NCBI GenBank assembly: GCA_030323885.1
Contig: CM059186.1
Location: 23,269,849-23,333,848 of the forward strand
Origin: Branchipolynoe longqiensis
Taxonomy: Eukaryota; Annelida; Polychaeta; Phyllodocida; Polynoidae
DNA length: 64,000 nt
Direction of reading: 5' to 3'
The first letter of the stretch is position 1, and each line of letters starts with the position of its first letter. The translations under genes and the position numbers were made by a program. This document shows, piece after piece, positions 40,201 to 51,320 of this stretch. Below the pieces are notes generated by a model that saw nothing but the letters and a program-made list of their open reading frames with translations, was not told where the DNA came from and ran no database searches.

Positions 40201-41758
40201 AAATTATATGATTGTGAGCTTTTTAAATGTATGAGTGTCTATTGACACATACTTGATTGTATGCTTTTACATTAAATATGTAAAAACGATGGTTGAATTT
40301 GAAAAAAAACAACTAACAAATCTTGTGACTGGCCTATGCTGCCGACACAGCGTGAAGAAACAATCAATTTTTGGCTGTGGATTGTGTGTAGAACAGCAAA
40401 ACGGGAGGTTAGACTTAGAGGTCTGAAGTGATAGCAAAAGCATCATAACGCGGTTTTCCCTTATGTCAGTGTGGCACCTGTAGTTAGCTATAATAGTCAC
40501 ACGTCCTTATTGCCTTGGATGTTGCTAAGGCATAAAACGAAAACAAACATCTAATGGTCGATACTAATTGACCACTCGACACCCGTTTAAAAAAAACTAA
40601 TTTCTTACCTAACTGAGGAGATATGAAATTGACTAGATAATCGAATATGACGCAAAGCTTATATTTAGCCCTGTAAAAATACTATGTATATTTTATGTGT
40701 GTGGACCCTTCTCTAAAATTGGCCACCATATATTTGGTTTCCATGTTACGTTGGTAATGGTTAATTCTTTCTCTTTATGGTAGCAAGTCAAATAATTATT
40801 GATGCCTCGGCGTATTAAGTATGTTAGCAATAAATGGATGTATTTAATCTATCCCCCAAAATTGATCAAAAGTATGCTTGTATGATTTTGTGTGAAAGTG
40901 AAAATTTAGACATTGACACCATGTATTTACCAAAACTTGTTAAAGCTTTTTTCTTGGAAGGCATACCCTTGTTTGCTGAACTAAAATCAATCAAATATTG
41001 TTTGAATTTGTTGTATGTGTTAAAATGGTGTTCCGGATATGTGTTTGATTTCCATGTCGCATAAGTGTATTGCTCAATTTGTATAAGATCAACCTTTTTT
41101 TTTTTAAACATGAGGGGATGACCGAATGAGTAAGGGCATCTGTCTCCCATATTGGTAGACCATGGGATCTTGGGTTCGAAACCTGGTCGAGTCAAACCAA
41201 TGACTTAAAAATTGATACTTGTTGCTTCCTAGCCAGGCGCTTGGCATTATTGGGATATGGCAAGGACTGGTTGGCTCAGTGTCATGGTAATATGACTGAG
41301 TGGGATATCAAATCATGGTGCTGGTGCCCTGGTCTCCCAGTGGGGCAGCACTATAAACTCGCCATGAGTGCACACTCACAAGTCGGTACCCATCTTGATA
41401 TGACCTCAGAGTTTACTAAGTCATAAAACAACAACAAACAAACACAATTTAAAAAAAATGAAGTAGCTTTTTTAAAAACTGACATATGCACAACATGTAA
41501 ACCTTCATAGGAACATGGATTCTGTTTTGATTTGGAATGTTTTCTGCTATTGTTTGGAAGGTTTTTACTTTTGGTTTCCATGTCACACTTTAGTGCCCAT
41601 CTATTTTTGTAGCCTTGATGTGTGCTAGTTAGAAAGCATGTACCATGAATGTACTATGCAATTGTGAAATTACACCATTTAAAATATTTTCAGTAAAGAG
41701 ACGTAGGAACTGGCATCGGCACGACTATTCCGAACTGGATGATGGAATCGGGAACAGA
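34105..41758 (+). CDS. KDM7/PHF8-family PHD-JmjC histone demethylase, 5' part (3 exons found)
   Basis: Nuclear chromatin regulator: the PHD finger reads H3K4me3 and the JmjC domain of this family removes H3K9me2/K27me2/K20me1. Exons 34105-34205, 39209-39294 and 41694-41758 join in phase to 84 residues. The PHD finger is complete, with ligands in [13 protein letters not shown], Cys35 and CPKC, followed by [17 protein letters not shown], a segment diagnostic of KDM7A/PHF8/PHF2. ATG context aaaacATGG. All splice sites are GT-AG. The JmjC exons, expected next, were not found up to 64 kb, where a minus-strand gene and several retroelements lie, so intron 3 is either very long or the assembly is wrong here. 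Whether it is the KDM7A, PHF8 or PHF2 orthologue cannot be told. Confidence 0.85.
34724..35564. mobile_element. Long-TIR element with three 205-bp tandem units and 7-bp TSD
   Basis: Left cagagagcgtgtatataaac, right gtttatatacacgctctctg, extended inverted similarity over roughly 100 bp. ACTAAAG flanks both sides (34717-34723 and 35565-35571). The interior is three direct units starting at about 34822, 35031 and 35236 (ttgagtttgccgtacgcgta...), period 205 bp. In KDM7 intron 1. Confidence 0.85.
35576..35790 (+). repeat. Dispersed repeat, copy 1
   Basis: gctaggtacatcacatggaa ... gaaatcaacattttgtccta ... tgtgaccatttgtgttcc, matched by 37423-37635. In KDM7 intron 1. Confidence 0.75.
36682..37296. 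mobile_element. GCCCCAGTCACAC-TIR MITE, ACGT-word core
   Basis: Left ccccagtcacactgcgacat, right gttacatcatagtgtgacag. The 600-bp core is studded with ACGT/AACGT/ACGTAC words (for example gaacgtacgttcacc), giving strong self-complementarity. Noncoding. Confidence 0.75.
37423..37635 (+). repeat. Dispersed repeat, copy 2
   Basis: Diverged copy of 35576-35790 (gctaggtatatcagctaaaa ... cattttgtcttgttgg). Confidence 0.7.
37640..39208. other. KDM7 intron 1, no other feature recognised
   Basis: AT-rich; a C/T-rich stretch at about 38755-38860. No supported ORF or repeat family. Confidence 0.45.
39209..39294 (+). CDS. KDM7-like exon 2
   Basis: Encodes [20 protein letters not shown] and TLTSGPLV, completing the PHD finger. 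Acceptor tattgcag, donor GTAAGT; entry phase 2, exit phase 1. Confidence 0.87.
39512..39845 (-). mobile_element. tRNA-derived SINE, full-length
   Basis: ggtttacgtcctggcaacat at left, ctctaccgattcggccaccg at right. In KDM7 intron 2, antisense to the gene. Confidence 0.85.
40060..40370 (+). mobile_element. LINE C-terminus and 3' UTR
   Basis: Reads ..[18 protein letters not shown] then a 3' UTR (tatatgattgtgagct, ctatgctgccgacac) matching the tail of the LINE at 31200-31530. In KDM7 intron 2. Confidence 0.7.
41112..41445 (+). mobile_element. tRNA-derived SINE, full-length
   Basis: Head gaccgaatgagtaagggcat and ttgggttcgaaacctgg; tail catgacctcagagtt... ending acaacaacaaacaaac. In KDM7 intron 2. 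Confidence 0.82.
41694..41758 (+). CDS. KDM7-like exon 3
   Basis: Encodes [21 protein letters not shown]. Acceptor attttcag, donor GTAAGT; entry phase 1, exit phase 0. The phrase NWHRHDYxExDDG is specific to the KDM7 group. Confidence 0.87.
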
Positions 41759-41804
41759 GTAAGTTGTTTTATGTTGGTCATCATATAGTTCGCTAATGTA
41801 AATA

Positions 41805-42333
41805 CAATAAGACCTCCCTAACCGACCATCTCAACATATCGACCACTCCCATATATTGATCGCTTTATTTGGGTCCCAACAATACCATTGTCACCATATT
41901 CTAACTCCCTAAGCTGATCACCTCTCTAAATGGACCACTTAAAGTTGCATAGTCCGATGCCTTTGAGTTTCTGTAATTTTCTGAGATAAATACATTACAT
42001 TGATCATTATAAGCTACTTTACTTTTAGGTTGACGTAACTTTTAGTTTAAATGGCTAACTTTGGAGATATTTGAAGTGACAACATGGCAAATTAATTTTG
42101 GCAAGCACGCCAAACCTCTGATGCCATAGGCTTATGCAGTAACAGGTTCTATTAAATTAACTCCCCATGCCCTTCTATGTGACAACGAATGCTTAATAAC
42201 TGTACCAGTATCTAAGTTAAATGTGTAGAATCAAATCTAGGTAAGTGTTTAGGTTTTCAAAATTTGATGCTTCATCGGACTATGCAACTTTAAAGTCGGT
42301 CCCAAGGTCGCTCGATTTAGAGAGGTTTTAATG
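41805..42333. mobile_element. Tigger/pogo-like MITE interrupted by a TTAA MITE
   Basis: Left TA-caataagacctccctaacc, right ttagagaggttttaatg-TA; core gatcgctttatttgggtccc. Its TTAA in ccacTTAAagtcgg was the target of the inner element at 41943-42289. Confidence 0.85.
41943..42289 (+). mobile_element. TTAA-family MITE, nested, with reconstructable empty site
   Basis: agttgcatagtccgatgcct ... tcatcggactatgcaact, flanked by TTAA at 41939-41942 and 42290-42293. The host MITE copy at 13259 shows the uninterrupted site (catttaaagtcgg, inverse), so the 4-bp TTAA duplication is demonstrated. Confidence 0.9.
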
Positions 42334-42375
42334 TATTTAGATCTGTAATGCTTCAATAGTGTCTAGTTGGCGATT

Positions 42376-42855
42376 ACATATGTTAGAGGATTCGTACGGG
42401 TCCTTGAAAACCGAGAGTCATGAAATTTCATAATTCAGGATTCATGGCCTGGAAAGTCATGAAATTTGTCTACTGTCCCCTGAAAATTCTTGAACATGGA
42501 AAATCATGACTATATATTTTTTTAAAGTCTACTATAATCAGAAATAGCTGCGGTTTAAGACAAATCTGTTTTTTTTAATTCATTAATCAGTGGTGTTTTG
42601 GGTTTAAAGTGATTTGTGTGGGTTTGTTACCCTGCCTCTAGGTATTCATATTATAACTATATATGTGTTTGTTGTTATTTTTTTATCTTTATTTACACTT
42701 CACATCTTACACGCTGAATTGACTGTGAATAAAGCCATGTGTCAGGGTTCTTTAATTTAAAAATGGTCTTAGAAACGGCCTGGAATTTTGCACTGAAAGG
42801 TCCTGGAAAATCCTGGAATTTGATATGTCAAAATGGGTATGAACCCTGCGCTTAA
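42376..42855. mobile_element. MITE with ATTCGTACGGGTCC end
   Basis: Left attcgtacgggtccttgaaa, right tgggtatgaaccctgcg; interior of gtcatgaaatt / cctggaaaatcctggaa phrases in both orientations. Distantly similar to the CAGGGTCCGTAC family. Confidence 0.6.
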
Positions 42856-43846
42856 CCCCAACGCCCCCCCCCCCCCCCCCCCCTGCCCCCCAATTTTCAC
42901 TATATAAAGCTGGTTTGTTGAGATAACCTCATTTATTCTTATAATTAAATATGGACAACTCCACAGCCAATACAAATATCACATCAACATCAATCAACCA
43001 ATCAAATTGTATTATGCAGTGATATGATAGAAATAAGTAATTTCCCAGTAATTTTTACTTGTCCGTCTGCTTTTTCACCTTTTCGCAGTATTGACCATAT
43101 ATACATGTACATATATATATATTTTACCTCGGTATACAGCCTCAGGCTAGCCGCAGGCTAGGGAGAGGTAAGCACATCCGGGTCCAGCAATTATCATAAA
43201 CAACTCACAACTGGAGGACGTTCGTTGAGTTGCTCCGGCAGGATTTACCTTTAACAAGTTACTAACCGTAAGTTTGACTAATAACTTTGGTTCAGCTTGT
43301 TTATGATGCTTTATAGCATCTATATATGAAAGTTCAGAACTTTCGTCGGTCCATTTTGGATCAGTTTAGCGTTTGAAATAATTTGGTTAAAACAAAGGAA
43401 TACGTTACGAAACCTAGGTTCTACCAACCCGATTATACGGGTAGAGATGTTGGCACCGTCACATCTCCTGTGGAGATTCCCTCGGACTCTAATAGAGAGT
43501 GTTGTTGGGGATGATCCTGGGTTTCTTTTATGGATTCCCCTTTTAACAAGGCGTTCTCCCGAATTTCGTAGCATTTTCTCCAACTTGCTGGCGCAGAATG
43601 CCGCAGGAGGGAGAAGTGTGCAGAATGGAGGAGTGGGAGGTCCTAGAGGCCTACCCCGCGTACGGTTTGGTTTCGATACCTTTAAAAACCTACGACTTAC
43701 ATTAGCTTACCACGCCTGTATCGAGAACGATGTAAATACGTTACTCAATACCACATACATCCTCAACCCAGTATTTCTGGCGTCACTGTTTTGTTCAGCT
43801 GAGTTGATACCGGTTTTTAGGTAATCTTTTTGGTTACAGGAAACCG

Positions 43847-45183
43847 ATGGCTATGAGACGAAATAAGCCGTTACCGGCGGCAGCGGAGGGACGTGATCCC
43901 ACCAGCTTCGATTCGTCACCGGCGGTGACAGCTCCGCCGTCCCCATGGCCGGGGGCTGGCGTACCGTCTGACCCAGATAGCGATGACGGAGCCGCTTTCC
44001 CGCTTGACCTAAATGCCCCAATTAGTCAAATGCTGGACTTAAAACTACAACAGCTCCAGCCGACTCCACTGTCGACGGCTGTTCCCCCAGTGGTAGATTC
44101 AGACTGGGAAGATGTCTCTGATTTTGAAGACACAGACTCGGCTTTGGAGGATCCACTTCCAAAGAAAGCGAAGAAACGCAAGAGGACTGTTAGTTCCTCC
44201 GGTGACGACTTCACCAAGGCCAGTAAGGCCAAACAACCCAAAAAGTCTAAGAAAAAGACCAAGAAAAAGAAGTCAAAGCACTCGCCTTCTGACTCATCCT
44301 CCGATTCCTCGTCTACAGACTCGGATTCGGACACCGAACGGGCTGGCCTCTATGCCAAAATCGGCAATACGGTCCGAAAGAAGTGTCCACTCCAAAAAGC
44401 CAAAAAGGTGAAGACCACCACCATGATGCGAGAGACAATAAAAGGTCATTTTAACACCTTTAAGCCAGTTGAAGTGATCAACAAACTGACGGAGCAGATT
44501 TCTGGCATCAAGGGTATTCAAGACACGGTGGTGAAGGAGATGGACTCTGGCATACACCTCAATGAGGACAGGAAACGCTTTGAGACGATCCTTCATACTA
44601 TCCACAAAGGCGTGTTGGGAGCGCTCACCTCTGTCGCGCCCATCGCAAATCGGATGCAAACCGAAAACAAATTCTCGTCCCTCGCACGATCCATGGACAA
44701 TAACCCTCCTTACTGCTGTGAGCAACTTCCTCACATATCGCCGCTTTGAGAATGTTTTCAAGGCTGTCACCACGGATGCGGGTAAGGAGGTAGCTCGATC
44801 TAAAAAGATCACAGAAAATGACGGCAAGAAATACACCTTGTTCTTGCCTCCTCGGCCAATCAAAGGCAAGCCGCTGAACAAAACGAAAATGTTTGGCGGT
44901 CAACTTCCCTTCCTCTTCAAGGAAGTCGAGGCACAAGCCAAGAGTGGCAAGAATCTGGATGGCAGACGGAAACTGGACAGCACTTCCAGATTCCGACGAC
45001 CTCGGGGGGGATTTTCGCAACCGCCGAGGGTCACGAGCAGGAAGATCCGGCCCGTCCTACGGGTTTCAGCCAAGAGGCAGGGGACGAGGCGACCGCCAAT
45101 CCTTCGGGTGGAACGAAGGGAACCGTCCTTACAGGAAAGAGTTCGCCCCAAAGCAGCCATTCCCGCGCCCAGGCAACAAATAG
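43847..45183 (+). pseudogene. DIRS-1 gag-like ORF, frameshifted
   Basis: The N-terminal part is acidic/Pro-rich, with a basic KKAKKRKRTVSS / KKSKKKTKKKKS stretch (nuclear-targeting type). The reading frame shifts near 44705 (continuing as LLTAVSNFLTYRRFENVFKA) and again near 44990, ending in an Arg-Gly-rich tail (SYGFQPRGRGRGDRQ). The RT frame overlaps its end. Confidence 0.7.
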
Positions 45184-47125
45184 ACATTGCCACACAGACT
45201 TTGCAGCCAGTCATGACAGATATGATTGAGGAGGAAACCCAAACAGACGTAAGAGGTTTTAATGCGGGCAACGTTTCAACTTGTTTTTCTGAATGGCAAA
45301 TGCTTACTACACCTGATAAAGAGATTTTGGACATAGTTCAAGGGGTTCATATTCCATTTACGGAAATTCCGACACAGTCACGAGTTCCGTTCCCTTATCG
45401 ATTTAGTGACCTAGATAAACAGGAATTAACTAAACAAGTTTTACTTTTTGAAAAGAAAGGCATTATTCAACGAGTTGATCATGTCCCTGGGGAATTTATT
45501 TCTGATATTTTTTCCAGACCCAAACCTAATGGTGACATTAGAATGTTTTTAGACTTAACACAACTCGATGAATTGGTTGAATATCAGCATTTCAAAATGT
45601 TCTCTCTTGAAACTGCCAGGGATTTGCTTATGCCTAATGCATGGATGGCCAGTGTCGATTTACAAGACGCTTATTATACGGTTCCAATTTGTGTTGAACA
45701 TCGAACATATTTGAGATTTTTATGGAATAATACACTTTTCCAGTTTACGTGTATGCCTAATGGTTTGGCTTGTGCCCCCGTCTCTTTACCAAACTTTTAA
45801 AGCCAGTTTTTTCAAAGATGGCTCGAAAGGGACACACTATGTTCCCTTATATAGACGATTCCTTTATTATGGCCCTTTCTTTTGAAAGTTGCCAAGACGC
45901 AGTATCTGATCTTTGCGCGTTGCTAACTAAATTAGGTTTTTACATTCACCCACAGAAATCAGTATTCACCCCAACCACCGAATTAAAGTGTCTAGGATTT
46001 ATCCTTAACACGCTTGATATGACTGTGTCGCTAACGTCACAGAAACTTCAAAAGTTCCTTGATACAGCGAACCACCTGGTTCAGCTAATGAGGCCAAAGA
46101 TAAGGCAAGTTGACGTCCTTATCGGTCTAATGATAGCATACGCCCCTGCTATTTTATATGGTAAGGCACACATAAAGTCTCTAGAAATAGATAAGAATTT
46201 GGCCTTAGCACATACTAAAGGTAATTTTGAACGTAAAATGTTCATCTCGGAAGAAGGAATGCAAGATATTAATTGGTGGTTCACAAACATTCAAAACAAC
46301 CCAAATCCGATTAGAATGGGGGAACCCAATACGGTCGTTACGACCGATGCTTCGCTAGACGGTTGGGGGGCGCATCGTAACGATGTTGCAACTGGAGGTA
46401 GATGGTTGGAAGACGAAATCTCTGATCACATTAATGCTTTAGAACTCAGAGCCATTTATTTAGGACTTTTGAGCTTAGTTAAATTGCCTAAGACTCATGT
46501 TCGAATTCTCACTGATAATACTACCGCTATGGCGTATGTTCGAAACATGGGGGGAAGAAAGTCCAAACCATGCAACACCATAGCAAAATTGATTTGGGAC
46601 TGGGCACAATCAAATAAAATTTGGTTGACAGTAGCACATATTAATGGAATTCAGAATACGTTGGCTGATAAAAAGAGTCAACATTTTCATGACCATTTAG
46701 AATGGGAATTAAATGATGCCATTTTCAAAAAGATTTGCCAAAAATGGGGTCTACCTGACGTCGATTTATTTGCCTCTAGGAATAATTTTAAATTACCTAG
46801 GTATGTTTCATGGCACCCGGAACCGAATGCCTGGCAGGTTGATGCATTTTCATTGATATGGAGCAATGAGTTCTATTATATATTTCCCCCATTCAGCATT
46901 ATCAGCCGGGTGGCGAGGAAAATCAAGATGGACAGAGCACACGCAATATTGATAGTCCCCGAATGGGACACACAACCATGGCTACCAGGGATAATGGCGG
47001 CAGCAAAACATTGCCTCCGATTCCGAAGATCCCCAGAAAACCTAAGGCATCAGGGCCCTCTGACACGCCACGGAGACGTGTCAACGACGCCACTCCTGGC
47101 ATTCCTTTTTAAAATAATTATTTGA
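45181..47125 (+). pseudogene. DIRS-1 reverse transcriptase-RNase H, one frameshift
   Basis: RT motifs: KPNGDIRMFLDLTQLDELV, MASVDLQDAYYTVPI, FTCMPNGLACAP, and catalytic YIDD at 45848-45859. RNase H: TTDASLDGWGAH, INALELRAIYLG, LTDNTTAMAYVRN, TLADKKS. Then VDLFASRNNFKLPRYVSW and VDAFSLIW, the segment after RNase H in DIRS elements. The frame breaks at about 45778 in a C-run (one base short); otherwise open, so a young copy. Confidence 0.85.
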
Positions 47126-47149
47126 AACAATTTGGGCTAGACAAAATTA

Positions 47150-47353
47150 CTCAACAGAATAGTCTCACATGCTTGGCACAAAGGCACCGTAAAAATGTAT
47201 TCAACTTACTTACGAAAGTGGGGAGTGCATTGCCTTATAAAAAAGGTCAAACCTATGAATCCTTCTATTTCTCAGGTAGGGCGGTTTTTACGCACGTTAG
47301 AAGATGAAGGGTTGGGTTTTGGGGCTATTAATGCTGCTCGGTGTGCTTTGTCG
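47150..47353 (+). pseudogene. DIRS-1 tyrosine recombinase, N-terminal fragment
   Basis: Open frame with SHAWHKGTVKMYSTYLRKW and PSISQVGRFLRTLEDEGLGF, the SAM-like core-binding domain of DIRS recombinases. The catalytic domain would lie in the gap. Confidence 0.72.
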
Positions 47354-47852
47354 NNNNNNNNNNNNNNNNNNNNNNNNNNNNNNNNNNNNNNNNNNNNNNN
47401 NNNNNNNNNNNNNNNNNNNNNNNNNNNNNNNNNNNNNNNNNNNNNNNNNNNNNNNNNNNNNNNNNNNNNNNNNNNNNNNNNNNNNNNNNNNNNNNNNNNN
47501 NNNNNNNNNNNNNNNNNNNNNNNNNNNNNNNNNNNNNNNNNNNNNNNNNNNNNNNNNNNNNNNNNNNNNNNNNNNNNNNNNNNNNNNNNNNNNNNNNNNN
47601 NNNNNNNNNNNNNNNNNNNNNNNNNNNNNNNNNNNNNNNNNNNNNNNNNNNNNNNNNNNNNNNNNNNNNNNNNNNNNNNNNNNNNNNNNNNNNNNNNNNN
47701 NNNNNNNNNNNNNNNNNNNNNNNNNNNNNNNNNNNNNNNNNNNNNNNNNNNNNNNNNNNNNNNNNNNNNNNNNNNNNNNNNNNNNNNNNNNNNNNNNNNN
47801 NNNNNNNNNNNNNNNNNNNNNNNNNNNNNNNNNNNNNNNNNNNNNNNNNNNN
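47354..47852. other. Assembly gap (499 N)
   Basis: Unknown bases between two different DIRS-type elements. Confidence 1.
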
Positions 47853-48632
47853 AGAATGGAGGCCCTGGAGGCAAGGCCGGTAACAATGACGCAGACTCGC
47901 AGAATCCAACGGACAACAGATGGCGGGAACGGGCGACCACGTGGCAGCAGCTGCTCAAGGCGTCCCACCAACGAGACGGGCTACAATCCCCATCGTAGAA
48001 CACACGACAGCAACAACATTCGACAACCCAGGCATGCAGTACAAACACGACATGGTGGCAATCGAACAACAGATGCAGCAAAAGACCTTAACCCTGGAGC
48101 CGATACAGGACCGAGGACACACCGACGCCATCAAGGAGCTGCTCGCAGCAGCGGGAACGGCACTCGGCCGTAAAAGAGGTAGACCCATACTTATCCCAAA
48201 CATGTTCGTTATTAGGGGCGATAGGCGTGAGAAAATTGGCATGGGGGAGGCGACTCTACCAGAATACATAGCGGCATTGTGTAGAATGGGAAAAGACGCG
48301 ACCGTCCCGGGATCATGGAAACCCCACATAATCGAACACATACACCAGCTCGCAACAATGGCGCAGTCGTGGAGTGGGAAACATGTCGACTATGGTCAGA
48401 ACAAGTGTTCAGCATGCTGGATGATGGCAGGCTCCCCCACGCCTGGGCGGATACCTATGCCATCAAAGACGTACAACGTGATGCTATCACGCAGGGAGCG
48501 CGGGCATCTCTGCAAAGCCGCACCAACTACATATTCCGAGCACCGACGGCACAAACAACGACTGGGAACCAAAGCACAAGCGGAACCAGACGAAACTTGA
48601 GCCGCATGAAAACCACACGGAAAAACAAATAA
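47853..48632 (+). pseudogene. DIRS-2 gag-like ORF, frameshifted
   Basis: First frame: RPILIPNMFVIRGDRREKIG and EYIAALCRMGKDATVPGSWK; after a shift near 48355 it continues WETCRLWSEQVFSMLDDGRL and DTYAIKDVQRDA. Function as a nucleocapsid-like protein is inferred from position. Confidence 0.55.
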
Positions 48633-49067
48633 TACCGCAGATACCGCCACACGAAGCACAGACAGAACCCCCACAGTAGAACGCCCAGGAAAGACCACAG
48701 GAAGCACGCCACCCACAGCAGCCACCCCTGAGGTGCAGCACACCCCCACGCCACGAAAAACCCACACAAAACGGAATGAGAAAAACGACGCAGCGTCTGA
48801 CCTACATACCCAAAAGCGTGCGAAACCCAAGGCCCGCACCGCGCCCCAGACAAAGTGGTACAGCTTCAAGAGAAACCCGAGGCTGCACCACCAACTACCC
48901 GATACCAGCACCGACGGGCAATGCCCACACAACAGAAGGAAAAACAACGGGAAAAAACAACTAGACATACAAAGGGAGAGCCGTAAAAAGACCCCGCAAA
49001 ACACAGCGCGAACCCGAGAGAACTGGATAAACAAGGACCAACCGACAACGGAAAAGACGGCGAGGCC

Positions 49068-49961
49068 GTGCACCGGGTAACGACAGCTACGGATGAAAAC
49101 AGAACAACCAGCGCCACACTGGCACACCAGGAGACAGACACGCCCGATACCAGCGCCACCACCAGCCCACACACATGCAGCGGGCACGCACCGGATACCA
49201 ACGAACGCCACACAACAAGCTCAGGCGAGCAGCTCAGCACTAGCGAACGCTGCAGTCCAGGAACAAGCTCAGCACCAGAAACAAGATGGCCGACAAACAT
49301 CGAAAACAACAACAAACCAACCGACAGCGACAGATACGGGCACAACGCCACACCCTCACACCGAAGCCAGCGAGCCGGCCCTGAACCCACAGCCACCACA
49401 TACGGCGGAAACAGCAACCAAGGGACCGGCGCTAACTCCAACACAACAGATGACGCCGAAAGAGACCAACACACCGATGCGGTTGACAGGAAAAAAAGCG
49501 ACTCAAACATCACCGACGACGACACAAACAAGAGCGAGCCACCACAACGGCCACCCCCACCATCACCGAGTGAGTACAAACAAACCCTTGACAGAATGTG
49601 GCCGCCGCCCACAGTAGAAGCACACGATAAACACATAGACTATATAAAAATATATGATGCCGTGCGAGATACGGCACTCCCGAAATACGTAACAACAAAA
49701 ATCCCGGTCCCATCAGGACTAAACATACAACAATGGGGGGAGAAACTCAAAGAATACCATGACACAGAACTAGTCGACTACCTACAGTACGGATGGCCGG
49801 CAGACTACACGGCCCAGACAGAACTCACAACCACCAAAAAGAACCACACAGTCGACCCCAAGCAACTCAAAGCCATCGACGAGTACATAAAGACAGAGGG
49901 GCCATGCTGGGCCCATTCGAAAAGCCACCATTCGAGCCATGGACGCAGTGCAGCCCCATGA
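49068..49961 (+). pseudogene. DIRS-2 spacer and RT N-terminal region
   Basis: A 297-codon frame, mostly Thr/Asn/Pro-rich and low complexity, then VPSGLNIQQWGEKLKEYHDT and DYLQYGWPADYT, the region just before RT in this family (also present at 59.5 kb). It breaks near 49900 and RT continues in another frame. Confidence 0.6.
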
Positions 49962-50886
49962 TGACCCGACCCAAAAAGAACACACTAGCACGACGCGTGA
50001 TTGTGGACCTGACCTGGCCCCACGGGAGAAGCGTCAACACCGGCATTAAAAAGGGATACTACCAAGGAAAGCAAAGCTTCTACACACTCCCAAATATAAT
50101 GGACGCCGCCGACGAGGTGGCGCGACGCGGAAGGGGAAGCTACCTCTGGTCGGCAGACCTGGCGTGGGCATACAGGCAGCTGAGAGCCTGCCCACTATCA
50201 GCCCCACTGTACGGCAACACCAGGGTGGGAAAATACTACATTGACATAGCACTCCCCTTCGGGTGCAGGACCTTCAGCCTGGCATGCGCGAGGACAACAA
50301 ACGCTGTGGTGTACATACTAAGAAAACATGGCCATTACGTGCACTGCTACCTCAGCGACTTCGTCAGGGTGGCGGCGACAAAAGAGCAAGCACAACAAGC
50401 CTACGATGACCTCATACAGACAGCAGCCGACCTGGGCCTCAAGCTGTCCCCCGTGAAGTGCCTCCCGCCGACTAAGGCGCTGGAGTGACTGGGCTTCCGC
50501 ATATCCGCCGATTGTTTGTTTGTTTGTTGTTGTTTTACGTCCTAGTAACATCTAAGGTCATATCAGGACGGCATATCCGCCGAAGATGACGGTCATGATA
50601 CCAAAAGAAAAGCTTGAGGAAACCCTAGACGAGTGCAAAAGATGGACAACGAAGAAAGACACATCACGAAAGAACCGCCAACAACTTGCAGGACGACTAC
50701 ATCACATGGCGAGATGCATAATACCAGCGAGACGCTTCATGTCCCAGATATTCGCAGCCCTGAGAGGCACCCCATACACCGGCCCATACCCGAAACCATG
50801 AAAGCCGACGTGCAGTGGTTCATGGACTACGCGACCACCACAAACACAATAGTCCTCCTCCCGACAGAAGAAAGAGACATGGCTCA
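49890..50886 (+). pseudogene. DIRS-2 reverse transcriptase with mutated active site
   Basis: PFEPWTQCSPMMTRPKKN, RRVIVDLTWPHGRSVNTG, YLWSADLAWAYRQLRACPL, IALPFGCRTFSLACARTTNA. The active-site motif is YLSD (50348-50359) rather than YLDD. TGA replaces the Trp codon of the EWLGF motif at about 50485; a 59-bp SINE tail is inserted at 50512-50570; another shift occurs near 50795. Confidence 0.8.
50512..50570 (-). mobile_element. 5'-truncated SINE tail with 13-bp target-site duplication
   Basis: Only the SINE 3' tail (ttttacgtcctagtaacatc preceded by ttgtttgtttgttt). gcatatccgccga is repeated perfectly on both sides (50499-50511 and 50571-50583). This is a target-primed reverse transcription signature. 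Confidence 0.95.
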
Positions 50887-50892
50887 TAAAGT

Positions 50893-51320
50893 GTGACTCC
50901 TCGCTCCACTCAGGGGGAGCATAGTCCACTGACAAGTTCTACGGCCAGCCATACCCCGAAAGAACCCTCCAGAGAACAACTAACATCGCCCAACTGGAGG
51001 CGATAAACCTCGTTATGACACTCAAACACCTGGCCCCACAGCACTCGCAGCGATACAATATAACCATAAAGACAGACAATGCCGTGAGCCAGCAGGTACT
51101 CACCACCGGAGCGGGGCGCGATGAGATCCTCACCACCTGCGCTCGAGAAGTATGGCTCTTTGTGGCAAACAATTCATGTGAAGTCACCATCATACACAAA
51201 CCCAGCAAGGATCTTGTCCTAGCCAACGCCCTGAGCAGGCGAGCACACGACCGGAAAGCCCCCGAGAGGGCCGCCTCCCTCTGCCAATCACATAAACTAG
51301 TAGAAATATCAGTAGACTAA
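50893..51320 (+). pseudogene. DIRS-2 RNase H
   Basis: CDSSLHSGGA then an in-frame stop; NIAQLEAINLVMTLKHLAPQ, IKTDNAVSQQVLTTGAGRDE, and IIHKPSKDLVLANALSRRAH, matching the D-E-D/ALSRR layout of retroelement RNase H. Confidence 0.75.

Larger units (their letters stand above)
43130..47353 (+). mobile_element. DIRS-type retrotransposon 1 (tyrosine recombinase class)
   Basis: Order: possible 5' terminal region (43130-43846), gag-like ORF, RT, RNase H, DIRS-type methyltransferase-like segment, then the N-terminal part of a tyrosine recombinase cut by the assembly gap. No aspartic protease or DDE integrase, as expected for DIRS. At least three frame disruptions. The exact left end is not determined; its terminal repeats cannot be tested because the right end is missing. 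Confidence 0.82.

Noticed and set aside
43447..43824. 125-codon ORF before DIRS-1 gag as a host gene
   Set aside because: More likely part of the DIRS 5' terminal region; no domain, and it directly abuts the gag ORF.
48396..49636. Long minus-strand Cys/Val/Ser-rich ORFs (up to 271 codons)
   Set aside because: Antisense shadows of the Thr/Asn/Pro-rich DIRS-2 spacer; composition is the mirror of the plus strand and no domain is recognisable.
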